Assembly: GCA_037179335.1 (NCBI GenBank)
Contig: JAKZHN010000023.1
Span: 62,001-126,000, forward strand
Origin: Cyclaneusma minus
Taxonomy: Eukaryota > Ascomycota > Leotiomycetes > Marthamycetales > Marthamycetaceae
Direction of reading: 5' to 3'
DNA length: 64,000 bases
Shown: positions 40,701 to 51,388 of the stretch, in pieces
Numbering within the stretch: the stretch's first letter is position 1
How the letters are laid out: each line of letters starts with the position of its first letter
The notes under the pieces: model-generated
Seen by the model: only the letters and a program-made list of their open reading frames with translations
Told to the model about the DNA's origin: nothing
The model's database searches: none
Position numbers and translations under genes: made by a program

Positions 40701-43059
40701 CAAACTTTCTACGTCGCCAAAGCTGACATCCCCCACTCGGAATGGTTTGGGCCAACCTGACCGTGACAGGACCGTAGCTGCTCTCGAGAACAACAATGAT
40801 GGTGACAGCATTTGTCGATCTCTGATTGTCGACCTCAAGTCGCCGATTGACCTGGATCAAGAGCCAGATTCGCCCTCTTTCTTTATCAAAGGGGAAATCT
40901 TGGACTTCCTCGCTGCTTGTCTTGAAGCGGTCCCCGACCGCCCAAACATTGCCCATTTGCTACTCGGCTTTCAATGCGGCGCTTCTGGACTTTGGGTCGA
41001 TCGCGACAGTTTGTTCTCGGAGGAGGCGTCGCTCTTTCACACGGTCTTGAGTCTTATCCTGGAGCTTCCCATGTCGGATGAACAGGGTGGTTTCAGAACT
41101 CACCTTGTTCACCTGAAGTCCCAGAGCATGAGTATCATGAAAACGCTGTGGGAAATGCCCGTCTCCAGTAAGATCGTCATGGATGAATTGAGAAGTGCAT
41201 CGTTGCTCTTTAACATGTTTGTCAACGAACCTGTGATCCAGCCAGGAACGCCATTCGAGGGCTGCACGATCGGAGATGGAAGATTCTTCCTCTCCTCATC
41301 CGCCATCTGTCTTTCCGAGTTCCTCGACCGCCGAGCAGCCTTCCTCGAATACAGCGCCGCCGAGCTCTGCCAAGTCATCCAAGGCCATTCTCCCTCCCTG
41401 AAACAGCGAATCTTCGCCACACTCCAAGGAGCCACTACCCTCGACGACGGCGAAACAATCCTCAACCCCACAGTCTTCAACCTCTTCGACTTCATGGAAC
41501 TCGAAATCGCCCTCGACCCACCCGTCCCCTCCATCCAACACTTCGCCTCCATCGACTTCAGCGTCTGCATCACCTCCCGCCCGAACAAAACCCCCATCTA
41601 CGACCTCCCCAAAGTCGAGCAACTCCTCGCCCTCAAGCGCGCCGAACTCATCCGCACTTCCCCAGAAGGCCAACTCACGCCACAAGAAGACGCTGCGCTG
41701 ATCGCTGAAGCTTCTGATATCCTTGCGTATCTGCAAATCGACAACAGTGTCAAGCAACTCGTCGCTTCCCGATTACGTACACTGCAAGCATGGGTACGGC
41801 TTATGTTAGTAGCTGTGGAATCCAATGGCCTCGAAGGAACAGCAAAGACCAGTTTCGCGATTAACGCTCTTACTATCATCTTGCCGAAGCTCGAGACCCT
41901 TGCGCAAGAATCCGCTGCTGAGACCCTGTGCATTGCACGACTTGCGCGCTCGCTGCTTTTCAGTCTGAACCTGACACCTGCATCTTTCGAAGCTGGTGAG
42001 ATCGGACATCAGGCTTCTGATTCGCTGTTGCAGTTATTCCGTACTTCGCTGAGAGCTGTGCAATCGCCCGTAGGCAATACTGTCTTGAGACAGGTACTTT
42101 ATGATATCAGTTGTGGCTTTTTGAGCAGTATTGTGGTTCTGGGAGAGGGCTATGAGGGGTTGAAGAGACAGAGTGCGCGGACAGTGAAGGCGAGTGGGGA
42201 GAGGTTGATTGATGTTATTTGTGATGATGCATTGAGTGGTGAGGCTGGGACGAGGATTAGTGCGTTGTTGTTGCTGGGGGAGCTGGTAGGGGGTGGGAAG
42301 GAGGAGGATGGGAAGTATGTTGTGGAGTGCCTGGTACGTCTCAACTTTGTTGGACTGCTGGTGGACAGCCTGAGGCATATTTTGCAGGAGGTGCAGGAGA
42401 CTGAGAGAGCTGGTAAGTTTCCCCTCCCTTTCTTTTCATATATTCCGAGTGTGTGCGTCTTGGTTGCGTGGAATGAGAAGCAGAAGCTAACCATTCTCGT
42501 GTTTTGCAACAAGCAGACCTCGACCTCCAACTTTCGTACATCAAATCCAAGCTCGTTCTCCTCCTCCGCATCTGCCAAACGCGCCCCGGCGCCGCCTTCG
42601 TCCTCTCCTCCGGCCTCTTCTCCGCCATCTCCTCCTCCGGACTCTTTTCCTATGACCCAGAACTCGATACTTCGCATTCGGAGGATGTGGAGGTCGCGGT
42701 GAAGAGACATAATGAGCTGCTGGCTTATGTGATGCGCGTTGTTAATGCCGCGGTGTTGACGAGGGGCAAGGGGAATGAGGGGACGGTGGGGATGGGTAGG
42801 AGCTTTCTGCAGGAGAACAGGGGGATCATTATGGGGGTCTTGAAGAGGAGTGCTGGTATTGGTGGGGACAAGGTGGGAGAAGAAGTGGAAGAGCTGGCGG
42901 AGCAGTTTTTGTTCCTTATTAGTGTGACGGATTTTTTGGGGGTGAGTTGTTCCTGACTGCTTGAACTTCCTACGATACGGAGTGTGTGCTAACGAGACAA
43001 TACAGTTTGAGGGTGAAAGCCGCGATATGAGGAGGAGTGTTGTGAACACGTTCACATGA
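37720..43059 (+). CDS. NUP192: Nucleoporin Nup192 (Nup205 family)
   Basis: Nup192 is a large alpha-solenoid scaffold of the nuclear pore inner ring that binds Nic96 and Nup53. Six exons join to 1657 residues: 37720-37903, 37997-38596, 38643-38879, 38939-42412, 42517-42941 and 43006-43059. The phases agree at every junction. Introns are 93, 46, 59, 104 and 64 bp. The start (MADDIGLAGF, context CAACAATGG) is the first ATG in frame. Family signs include EVYSVNEIF near residue 70, HYMPSVTAAISWYGS after intron 2 and FMEALKDGAFDFML after intron 3. The end, FLGFEGESRD..., matches the usual Nup192 C-terminus. Length compares with 1683 residues in yeast. The third intron needs a GTCTGG donor, which is unusual, but no other GT lies before the in-frame stop. 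There is no sign of truncation. Confidence 0.93.
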
Positions 43060-43830
43060 GTGGCGAGAATGGGTAGTGAAGGCGTGGATAGTCAGCGGCA
43101 TTGGTTGGTGTTGCGTCCAGACTAAAAATGGGTAGAAGCGCTCGTTTCTGTTTTCTTGACAGCATGATCCGTACATATTGTGATATATCCATGTCCATGT
43201 TGCAATTATCGCGACAAAGGTTCCTATACCAGCCAGTAACTTCTCCCCCGGAAACTGTAGCTGCTAAGCTGTTTCCTCGGGGGAATTCCGAATTACCTTA
43301 GCCCCAACTAAACCACCATTATACGAGCTCCGAGTGTCCAAACCCAGGTGTGTTATACATTAATATGTGTAGAATTTCAAGCTCTACCATTTTTCCCAGA
43401 TCCCTTGGTCGACGTGCAACAAAACTTCGAGAGTCAGGAACTTGACCTAACCCCCCAAGACTTGAATCGGATATTCTTACAGTTCGGGCCCGCACCGTCC
43501 CGAAGCGGCTTTGAGCAGCCCGAGGCCCGAGCGGCATTAAGGAAGCTCGGACGATAACCGTCGTTATCGAGGTGTCGATTGCTCTTGCGATCGTGACGTC
43601 CTTTGTCATTTCAGCATTTTCGCGTTAATTGATCCAACTACCACCGCTCGAATACTCTATCGTCGGACGTCCATTCTCTCGCCACAATCCGCGCAAGTTT
43701 CCGCCAAGCCCATACCCCTTAAGATCTACCAATCCCCCACGCATCGACCCGAAATCCTCAAACCCCGCCGACCCAGAACCAAAACCTCTCCCCGCGTTCA
43801 ATGTCCGCCGTCGGACGCCTCGTGCAGTAG
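43060..43830. other. NUP192-CUL4 intergenic region
   Basis: 771 bp, holding the NUP192 3' flank and the CUL4 promoter and leader. Overlapping ORFs of 60-96 codons on both strands (43319-43609 minus, 43348-43557 plus, 43629-43859 plus) have no recognisable features. No TATA box or palindrome stands out. Confidence 0.55.
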
Positions 43831-46685
43831 ATGCAGTCCCAGCAGAACCAGACTGCTGATAATCTGGCTGGTCCACGATCGCAGAGCAAGCGACGACTTT
43901 CCGGCCAGCAGACCCTCCCGACCAGGGACCCCAGCGACACCAAGTCCTCGATCCGCCAAAGTACCATCTCCGAGCATCTGAAGAAGGCAGACCAAGACCC
44001 TCTATCCGACTCGAAGGGCAACGTGCAGCTATCGGCCTCAAAGCGACTGAAGAACTCTCACGGTCCGGCCGACGCTATGAGTTTGGGTCTTGCCTTCCGT
44101 CCTGAGCGAATGAGTGGTCAAGAGCGCACGTCGAAGTTCCAACCTCATACTGGAGCGAAGAAGATTGTGGTCAAGAATTTAAGGACGAGTAGAGCGAATC
44201 TCGATGCTTATTATAAGCAGACGTGGGATGAGCTAGATGCTGCTCTGACGAGTATCTTCCAGGGACGGCAGCCGGAGCAGTCGTTGGAGCGTCTGTATCG
44301 TGGCGTAGAGGATACGTGCCGCTGGGGTCGCTCGGATGAACTCTACAAGCATATGTATGATCGGATACGGACGTACGTGAAACAGCAGCTGTATCCGTCT
44401 ATTCTGGCAGAGGCGGGATCCTCTTTAAAGTCTCGAGCCGGCTACATCGATGCATTACGCCCTGTGCTTCGTCACTGGCAGATGTGGTCCGGTCAAACTG
44501 TAAGCACATTCTTCGCCAGTACTGTCTTGATTTTGTAACCTAATGTTCACTCTGCAGATTCTTATGCGGTCGATTTTCAGCTATTTGGATCGGTCATATC
44601 TTCTGGTTACAAAAGACCTCGCTCAGCTTAACGATGTCGCGATAGAGGCGTTCCGAGAAGCAGTGTTCCCCCAAAAAGCCCCTACGCCGGAGTCGCTTTC
44701 ACACCAAGCGATCGAGGGCATGGCTTATTTGGTTCATCTTGACAGGAAAAACGATGTTGAGGGGAGAAACGGGATACAAGATCTCTTCGATGGGGGTCTG
44801 TTGAAAGGGAGTGTGACGATGGTACATGTCCTTGGAACCTACAAGATATTCGAAACATACTTCTTGCAGCATTCCCGGGAATACTTTCAAACATTCGCCG
44901 AACGACACCTCACTTCTTCTCTTCGCGATTATGTCTCGTCTTGCGAGAAGCTGATATACAGAGAAGCATTGCGTTGTGATACCTACAACTTCGATAGCAG
45001 TACTAAGCGAGCTTTACAAGAAGTGGCGCAAAAACGGCTTGTCCTTAATATGACTGATATGCTACTCAAAGAGTCAAGCGTAGCAGAACTTCTGGACACC
45101 CATGCTATCGGTTCGTTGCGGCAACTCTATGATCTTCTCAAGCTTTCCCAGATCCATCAACAGTTGAAGGCACCATGGGAAGCCTATATCAAGTCCGCCG
45201 GCGCTGCTATTGTTGGTGATAAGGAAAGGGGCGATGAGATGGTCGTCCGTCTGCTAGAGATGAAACGAGGTTTAGAAGTCGTGATTCGGGATGCATTCCA
45301 CAAAGACGACTTCTTCACATACAGCTTACGCGAGGCATTCGGGAACTTCATCAACGATCGAAAAGCGCAGGCCGTGTGGGGAACAGGCAACTCGAAAGTC
45401 GGCGAGATGATCGCCAAGTACATCGACCTCCTCCTCCGCGGTGGTCTAAAAGCAGTCCCCCGCTCCCTAATCTCCGACGCCAAAGATCGCGACGCAGCAG
45501 AGAAGCGCGGCGAAGCAAGCACCGGAGATGAAGACGCTGAGCTCGACCGCCAGCTCGACCAAGGCCTCGAGCTCTTCCGCTTCATCGAAGGAAAAGACGT
45601 CTTCGAAGCCTTCTACAAGAAAGATCTCGCGCGACGCCTCCTCATGGGCCGTAGCGCCAGCCAAGACGCCGAACGCAGCATGCTGTCCAAACTAAAAGGC
45701 GAGTGCGGCTCGTCCTTCACCCACAACCTCGAACAAATGTTCAAAGACCAAGAAATGGCACGCGAAGAGATGATTTCGTACAAGCAGAGTTTGAGCAACA
45801 CGTCGAAAACGACACTCGATCTGCAGGTCAGCGTGTTGTCTGCTTCGGCCTGGCCTACGTATCCGGATGTTAAGGTCAATCTGCCGGATGAGGTGCAGAG
45901 GCATTTGCAGAAATATGAAGCCCATTATTTGCATAAACATACGGGAAGGAGGTTGACTTGGAAACATGCACTGGCTCATAGTGTTGTGAAAGCGAAGTTT
46001 CCTAAGGGGGTTAAGGAACTGCAAGTCTCCGGCTTCCAAGCCATCGTCCTCGCACTCTTCAACAACCTCCCCGCCTCCGGTACATTAACCTACGCCTCCA
46101 TCTCCTCCTCCACCTCTCTCCCCGCCCCCGAGCTCAAACGCACGCTCCAATCTCTCGCCTGCGCAAAACTTCGCGTTCTCAACAAACTCCCCAAAGGCAA
46201 AGAAGTATCCGAAAGCGATACTTTCAGCATCAACGAGGCATTCAGTGATCCGAAATTTAGAATTAAGATCAATCAGATTCAGCTGAAGGAGACGAAAGAG
46301 GAGAATAAGGAGACGCATGAGAGGGTGCAGCAGGATCGGCAGTATGAGACGCAGGCGGCGATTGTGCGGATTATGAAGGGGAGGAAGACGATTACGCATG
46401 CGGGGTTGGTGGCGGAGGTTATTGGGCAGACGAAGAGTAGGGGGGCGGTGGAGGTGGGGGAGATTAAGATGAATATTGAGAAGTATGTTGTCCTTCATCT
46501 GCTTGCTTCTTGCTTGGCTCCATTTTCCGGAATCCTTTCTTTTGGACGCTGTGGTAGATATGATTGTTGGTGAGAAGGTGGGCAGTGGTATAGGGGAGAG
46601 ATTTTGCTAACGTCTTGGAAATAGGTTGATTGAGAAAGACTACATTGAGAGGGAAGAGGATGGGACGTATACCTATTTGGCATGA
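43831..46685 (+). CDS. CUL4: Cullin 4, ubiquitin ligase scaffold
   Basis: Cullin 4 bridges DDB1-type substrate receptors at its N-terminus and the RING protein Rbx1 at its C-terminus. Three exons (43831-44499, 44558-46482, 46625-46685) join to 884 residues; introns are 58 and 142 bp. The ATG directly follows an in-frame TAG, which fixes the start as the first possible one. A charged, low-complexity tail of about 110 residues precedes KKIVVKNLR, the usual beginning of the CUL4 fold. The cullin homology domain includes EGKDVFEAFYKKDLARRLL and LKGECGSSFTHNLEQMFKD. The neddylation motif IVRIMK places the acceptor lysine at about residue 830. The last exon supplies LIEKDYIERE and the canonical terminal YTYLA. 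CUL4 is favoured over CUL1 and CUL3 by the N-terminal start and overall pattern. In Neurospora, CUL4-DDB1 is required for H3K9 and DNA methylation. Confidence 0.92.
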
Positions 46686-47502
46686 GTTGAGCAAGGGAGT
46701 CGGCATTTTTTTGAGCGGGCGGCATGTCGCGTTAATGGATTCTATGACTCTGAGTATGGCATATGAATTGATATGAATTCTTTTGCAGGGTCCGTGGACT
46801 TTCGGCGTGTCTCCGTAGTGAAGATTTCGGGTGCTTGCGAGAACCTGTCGCGGACTGGACTGTCACTCGAAAGGTTTCGATGTCGTGTCGAAGCCGCTGG
46901 CGGGGGTGTTGCTGGCTTGGGGTGCGATGTTGGGGGGGTTCTGGGCGGAAGCGTGTGATGATGGTGGGGCTGGTGATGGGGCGGGGAGGAGTGGGTTTGA
47001 GGGTTTGAGGGACGCGGTGGATGGGTGGGAGGCAGAAGTGGTGGATGCGGCGTTGAAGTTGAGTATAGGTAATGTCCATGTATTTCGGTGGGCTTTTAGG
47101 AGATACACAGAGATGTTCTGCTGACTTTTGGTGACAGGTCGATTGTTTGGAAGGAGGAGGATTGTGTTATTGGCAGGTGGCGAGGCGGGGCTGAAGGTAT
47201 GCAATCGCGGTACCCCGGCTCTGTCCAATACATTGTGGTATCACCTTGCCTCATGCGGCACAGCCTTCTTGTATGAGGAGGCTTTTCGGCTGAGGAAAAT
47301 TGTGGGAACCTTCCCGGATTCTCTCTTCATTCAAACTTCATCTTGTCTTCGAGTTCGCATCCATAGTTCGTCTCCGCTCTACCAGACATATTCTCCTTGC
47401 TTATTTCTAATCTCATACATCGACTGGACATCACCACCGCCATTTGCACTCTCGCCAATCCCGTGTCTTCCCTCGCATGCTCAGCCCCGTCTACACTCGA
47501 AC
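46686..47502. other. Intergenic region after CUL4, no supported gene
   Basis: About 817 bp. The plus strand is G-rich at 46900-47040. ORFs exist on both strands (46831-47124 plus; 46863-47228 and 46732-47079 minus) but overlap each other, show strongly biased composition and carry no domain I know. A small spliced gene cannot be excluded. Confidence 0.5.
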
Positions 47503-49706
47503 ATGTCTCTTGCACCCCAGACAGGAGTCAGGAGTCTCTTAGCCATAGGAATCTCTCCTGGAGATCTGGCAGCTCTGGTTGATCATTCCCGCAAATTCGG
47601 AAACTGGCTCCTCACCGCGCGACTCGACGAAGAGCTCTTCGAATCGATCAATGAGCGTCCGAGCTCCATCATGAAGCGGGAAGGCCTCATCGATCCCATT
47701 GAGATGACTTCTCGATGGTCCGAAGTAAATATCATCCACCGGGGTAAAAAGAAAAAGTTTGAAGATCAGCAACACCTGGATGCGTTCTCGTAGATGATGA
47801 TCGCTGTCATCTCCGGCCTAGATGTGTGCTTGTCGGGACCTCGCGTTCAAGCCCTTCTGGAAAAGCTTTTTGTTGCGATATTGCACGCCGGAAATGACCT
47901 TAAGGATTCGCTGACTGTACTACTCTCAACCAATATCGAGTCTTGGAGATCTGCTGAGAGAGTTAGAGGATTGGCTGCTTATGCGTTCAAGACCATTCGC
48001 GCGCGCCGCCTGGAGATATCTCCTACACAAACAGTGACAGAGCTTAACAACACTGAAATCGCAGAGATGAAGGGCTTCTTGCGATGGCTTATGGCTGGTG
48101 CACCGGATGAGATTAATCTTGAAGTCGAATCAGCAACTGTTTTTGCGCTGGCGGGTTGGCTGCAAGCGTTAGGAGTGTCGATTGAAACTAAGGGAAATCG
48201 AAGTCATGCGGCCCAGCCAGTCGTCCGGTACGTCGCTGGAGATGATCCATTGGCCTCCGCTTCCGCGCAATCAGCAAGCCTGGATCCGTCATCAACGACG
48301 CCCAGACGAGGCCTCCAGACCCCATGTCAGCAAATAGTTTACCCACGCGACCACCCCGAGTACATGATTGAAAGCCTCGGGCTACCACTCGATCTCCTTA
48401 ACGAAGTCAAAGAATTCTGGCACCTGGGAGCACAGGCTGCAACGCGGGTGACTTTGATCCCCGGCGGCGATGCTCTCTACGAATCGCCTCATTTCGCCGA
48501 GATCGCGTACCATGTGAAGAACGTCGACCGGCCGGCGCAACAAAACGAATTCGCACCATACCTTGAAGAGTTTCTATACGACCACGGTTTTCCCTCTTCT
48601 TCGCGGTCTGTTTTAGAAGCGCTCGACAAGCTGACGCAGGGTGTGGCGCCGGACTTGATCACTTGGCTCACCGAGTATACCGAGAGAGCTTATCTCAATG
48701 ACAAGAAAGCGCAGCTTATTGCGGAAACCGCAAAGTCGAATCTCTTAGCCAAGTACCAGGCCCTAGTTTTCGGGTTCCACTATCAGCTTCTCAGCGCTCC
48801 CGTTTCCTTCGAATTTGCAGGCGACGATGCGTATTTCCGCGGCATATGGGACCGCAACGGCAGCATGCAGTTCCTGGTCATGTGCACAGAATTCGCCTGG
48901 CGGATTGGAGCACAGACGGCGTATCGCAGTCATGTCCTATACATGCTCTCAGCAATGTACGATGGGTGCTAATACGCTGATTTTGCGAAGGCGGAACACT
49001 CTGCAATTATGGCGATCATAGGTCCTGTCTCTATCGTCTCAAGATCGCTACTCCGCATCTCCGACGTGCCGAGAGAGATAGGCAGTTTCTTTCTTGTGGA
49101 CGTGCCTGTTGTGGAGCTTTCGGTGACGGGGGCAATGGCGAGATTTATGCGGGTGAGCCGCCTGAAGAGTGGATTGGTTTTCTCTACGACAACAAGGACA
49201 AGTTATGCGTTACGGCTGTGGCTCGCAAGCCGCTCCAAACATGGGAGGTCTATCCACGCATGCGCAAGGATTCGAATGGCCATGTGCGGGTCATGATGGC
49301 AGCTTACTGCTCCTCGCAGCTCGTAGGCTATTTCAGCCCCCTACTAGCTGACAGTGCCTTCCTGTGCTTTCCCTATAAAATGCCCACGCGGCCTGAAAGC
49401 GAAATAGAGCAGCAGAAAGTGAAGTGCTTTGAGGTTACAGGCGAACACTGGCAGAACAGGAGGATACCGAGTACGCTTTTGTACGAGCTAGGAACTTCTG
49501 AAATTGCGCCAGCTGGCCCTGGGAGGATGGAAGATGAGGAGAATAAAGTTGGGCTTGTGCATTCGAGGGGATGTCCGGAGCTGAGATATGCTGCTGTGGG
49601 TATACTGGGTGGGCTGGGGGAAACGCTGGTTGTTGCGACCGATTACTTGGAAGCACCGTTTAAAGCGTTGCAAGGCCGATCGTGTGGCGGGTATATTATT
49701 GCCTAG
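47503..49706 (+). pseudogene. Broken gene of a fungal hypothetical protein family
   Basis: The translation reads as one protein, interrupted three times. It begins MSLAPQTGV with a helical segment GISPGDLAALVDHSRKFGNW. An in-frame TAG (47791-47793) splits LDAFS from MMIAVISGLDVCLSG, with the frame unchanged. A TAA (48970-48972) follows SAMYDGC, and the same frame continues YADFAKAEHSAIM. Near 49110 the frame shifts: the upstream frame gives SFFLVDVPVV, while GDGGNGEIYAGEPPEEW and the rest to the stop at 49706 lie in another frame. Both stops could arise from CAG or CAA by one C-to-T change. No intron with sensible signals removes them. From memory, proteins of this pattern recur in filamentous ascomycetes without known function. 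Residual length would be about 730 residues. Sequencing error cannot be excluded for the frameshift. Confidence 0.75.
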
Positions 49707-50455
49707 TGGAACAGAAGAGATGAATTGGATGAGGGCTAGAGGAACCCAGAAGTCATTTGTGGGAAAGTTATGAGAAGCTTTGCTTGTGATGTAGGTAGGT
49801 AAACAGCTTTTCAATTTCCACGTTCCAGTTTCTTGTTCCCAGCCTAAGTCTTGTGTGCTCGGCCAAGATTTGAGAATATGCTCATTTATTACCTAGGGAT
49901 CATGGGCACTAGTTGTTAAAGGGCCAAGGTGGGCACAGAGGAATTGTCACCACGAGACTACCACCAATTCGAATTTCTGATGCCAAACACGACAAAATTT
50001 GAGACACTTGGGTCAGACCTTTTTCCTGATTTTCGTTTTTATTCACCCATAGTATTATACAGCTAGTAGGTAGACTACAACCCATTGAGGGTAGAAACGA
50101 GAGAGATAATCGAATACGCATGTGCAACTGCTATGCGCAAGCAGAAAGTCCGGCGCAAATCACATTGAAGCGACGCCTCCCATCCACAGCTCTCTCCTCT
50201 GAAAATGCAAAATTTGGTCTGCGGACATGCTCCGATCGTGCTGCAACCACAACAAGATGCAACGCAACGCAATGCGGAGAAAATGGAAATGCTAACAGTG
50301 AAATTGCAACGATAAAAAGTCAACGCTGGTGATCGAGGTGGCGACTGGGACGCCAGTATCATGCAAGTCATCTCGTCGTAAAAATCATCGCATATCCATC
50401 ATCAGCCTCCCACCCCACCACACCCCATCCCCTCCCTTCCCCTCCCATCCCATTC
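49707..50455. other. Intergenic region, no gene seen
   Basis: About 750 bp between two convergent coding regions. A C-rich, pyrimidine-only-like stretch lies at 50405-50460, just beyond the stop of the next gene. Short ORFs on both strands are unsupported. Confidence 0.5.
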
Positions 50456-51388
50456 CTAAACCTTAGCCAAAGCAGCCAACCCGGCCTTAACCCCCAAAAC
50501 CACAGTCTGCATCCCCACCCCCTTCAACGTAGTATCAAAGCCCGGACAATCCCTCTCCATCTGCTTCCTCTTCTCGCGATGCCACTTCTTATCCTCACTG
50601 GGCGTCCGTTTCACACCTCCATGCACATGATCCTTTGCACCTCCCGGTCCCTGCGCTGAATCATCGCCTGCTTGTTTGTGGCCATGACTCTTTGAGCGCT
50701 GTTTCCTGCTGCCTTTGCCGGAGTCGAAATCGCGATCGTCGCGGGAGCTGCGGTATTCGCGATCGGGAGGAGGTGGGTAGTAGTGCGACATCGAAGAACG
50801 ACGCGAGCGATGACGACCATGGTCGCGATCGCGGTAGCTGTCATAGCTTCCCCTTGGCGCATTGTCAAAAGTAGCAGCGTGTTGGCGTGGAGGTGGAAGA
50901 TATTCGTGATACTCAGCACCACTGTGTCTCTTACTCGCACTACGAGGAATAGCCCGATCATCAAAACCATTAGTCGACGCCCTAGGCGGGGCTCCATAGC
51001 CATTAGGAAAATTTGAAGTGTTTGCAGGACTGGGAGCGTAGCGTGTGGAAGCGGGGGCGACGCTGTAGGCGTAGTCGCGGGAGGAGCGGCGGTCGGAGGG
51101 GTCGTAGGTGGGGTAGTAGGCGCCGGTTGGGTGGAGGGGGGTGGTTATTATGGGGCGTGAGTCGCGGCGGGATTCGAGGTGGGAATCGCGTCGATCATCT
51201 TGCCTGGAGTCGCGGCGGTCCTGGCGGGAGGAGCCGCCGGAGGATGAGGTTTTGGCGGGATTGATGGCGGTGGGCTGGATGTATTCGTATTCGGGGGAGG
51301 TGGGAGGGGCTGGGCGGGTGTCGTAGCGGGGTGAGGAGCGGGGTTCGTCCCAGCCTGGATCGTCTGTTCGGCGGGTGTGGTGACCCAT
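50456..51388 (-). CDS. Hypothetical protein, disordered Arg/Ser-rich
   Basis: An open frame of 310 codons without introns. The first ATG is at 51388 in a good context (CAACCATGG); the frame is open further upstream but only with non-ATG codons. The protein MGHHTRRTDD... is rich in Arg, Ser, Asp, Pro and Tyr. It has tandem RRDSR/QDRRDSR-type motifs at about residues 50-80, a repeated SRRSS/DREYRSSRDDRD stretch near residues 200-230 and a basic region near 240. The last 45 residues (KKWHREKRKQMERDCPGFD, then a hydrophobic VVLGVKAGLAAL) look more ordered and are the best candidate for a conserved part. There is no signal peptide. I do not recognise the family; SR-like composition could mean RNA binding, but this is a guess. 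Confidence 0.65.
   Translation of the reverse strand: MGHHTRRTDDPGWDEPRSSPRYDTRPAPPTSPEYEYIQPTAINPAKTSSSGGSSRQDRRDSRQDDRRDSHLESRRDSRPIITTPLHPTGAYYPTYDPSDRRSSRDYAYSVAPASTRYAPSPANTSNFPNGYGAPPRASTNGFDDRAIPRSASKRHSGAEYHEYLPPPRQHAATFDNAPRGSYDSYRDRDHGRHRSRRSSMSHYYPPPPDREYRSSRDDRDFDSGKGSRKQRSKSHGHKQAGDDSAQGPGGAKDHVHGGVKRTPSEDKKWHREKRKQMERDCPGFDTTLKGVGMQTVVLGVKAGLAALAKV

Noticed and set aside
46732..47228. Small genes between CUL4 and the pseudogene
   Set aside because: Competing ORFs on both strands, strongly biased composition, no recognised domain.
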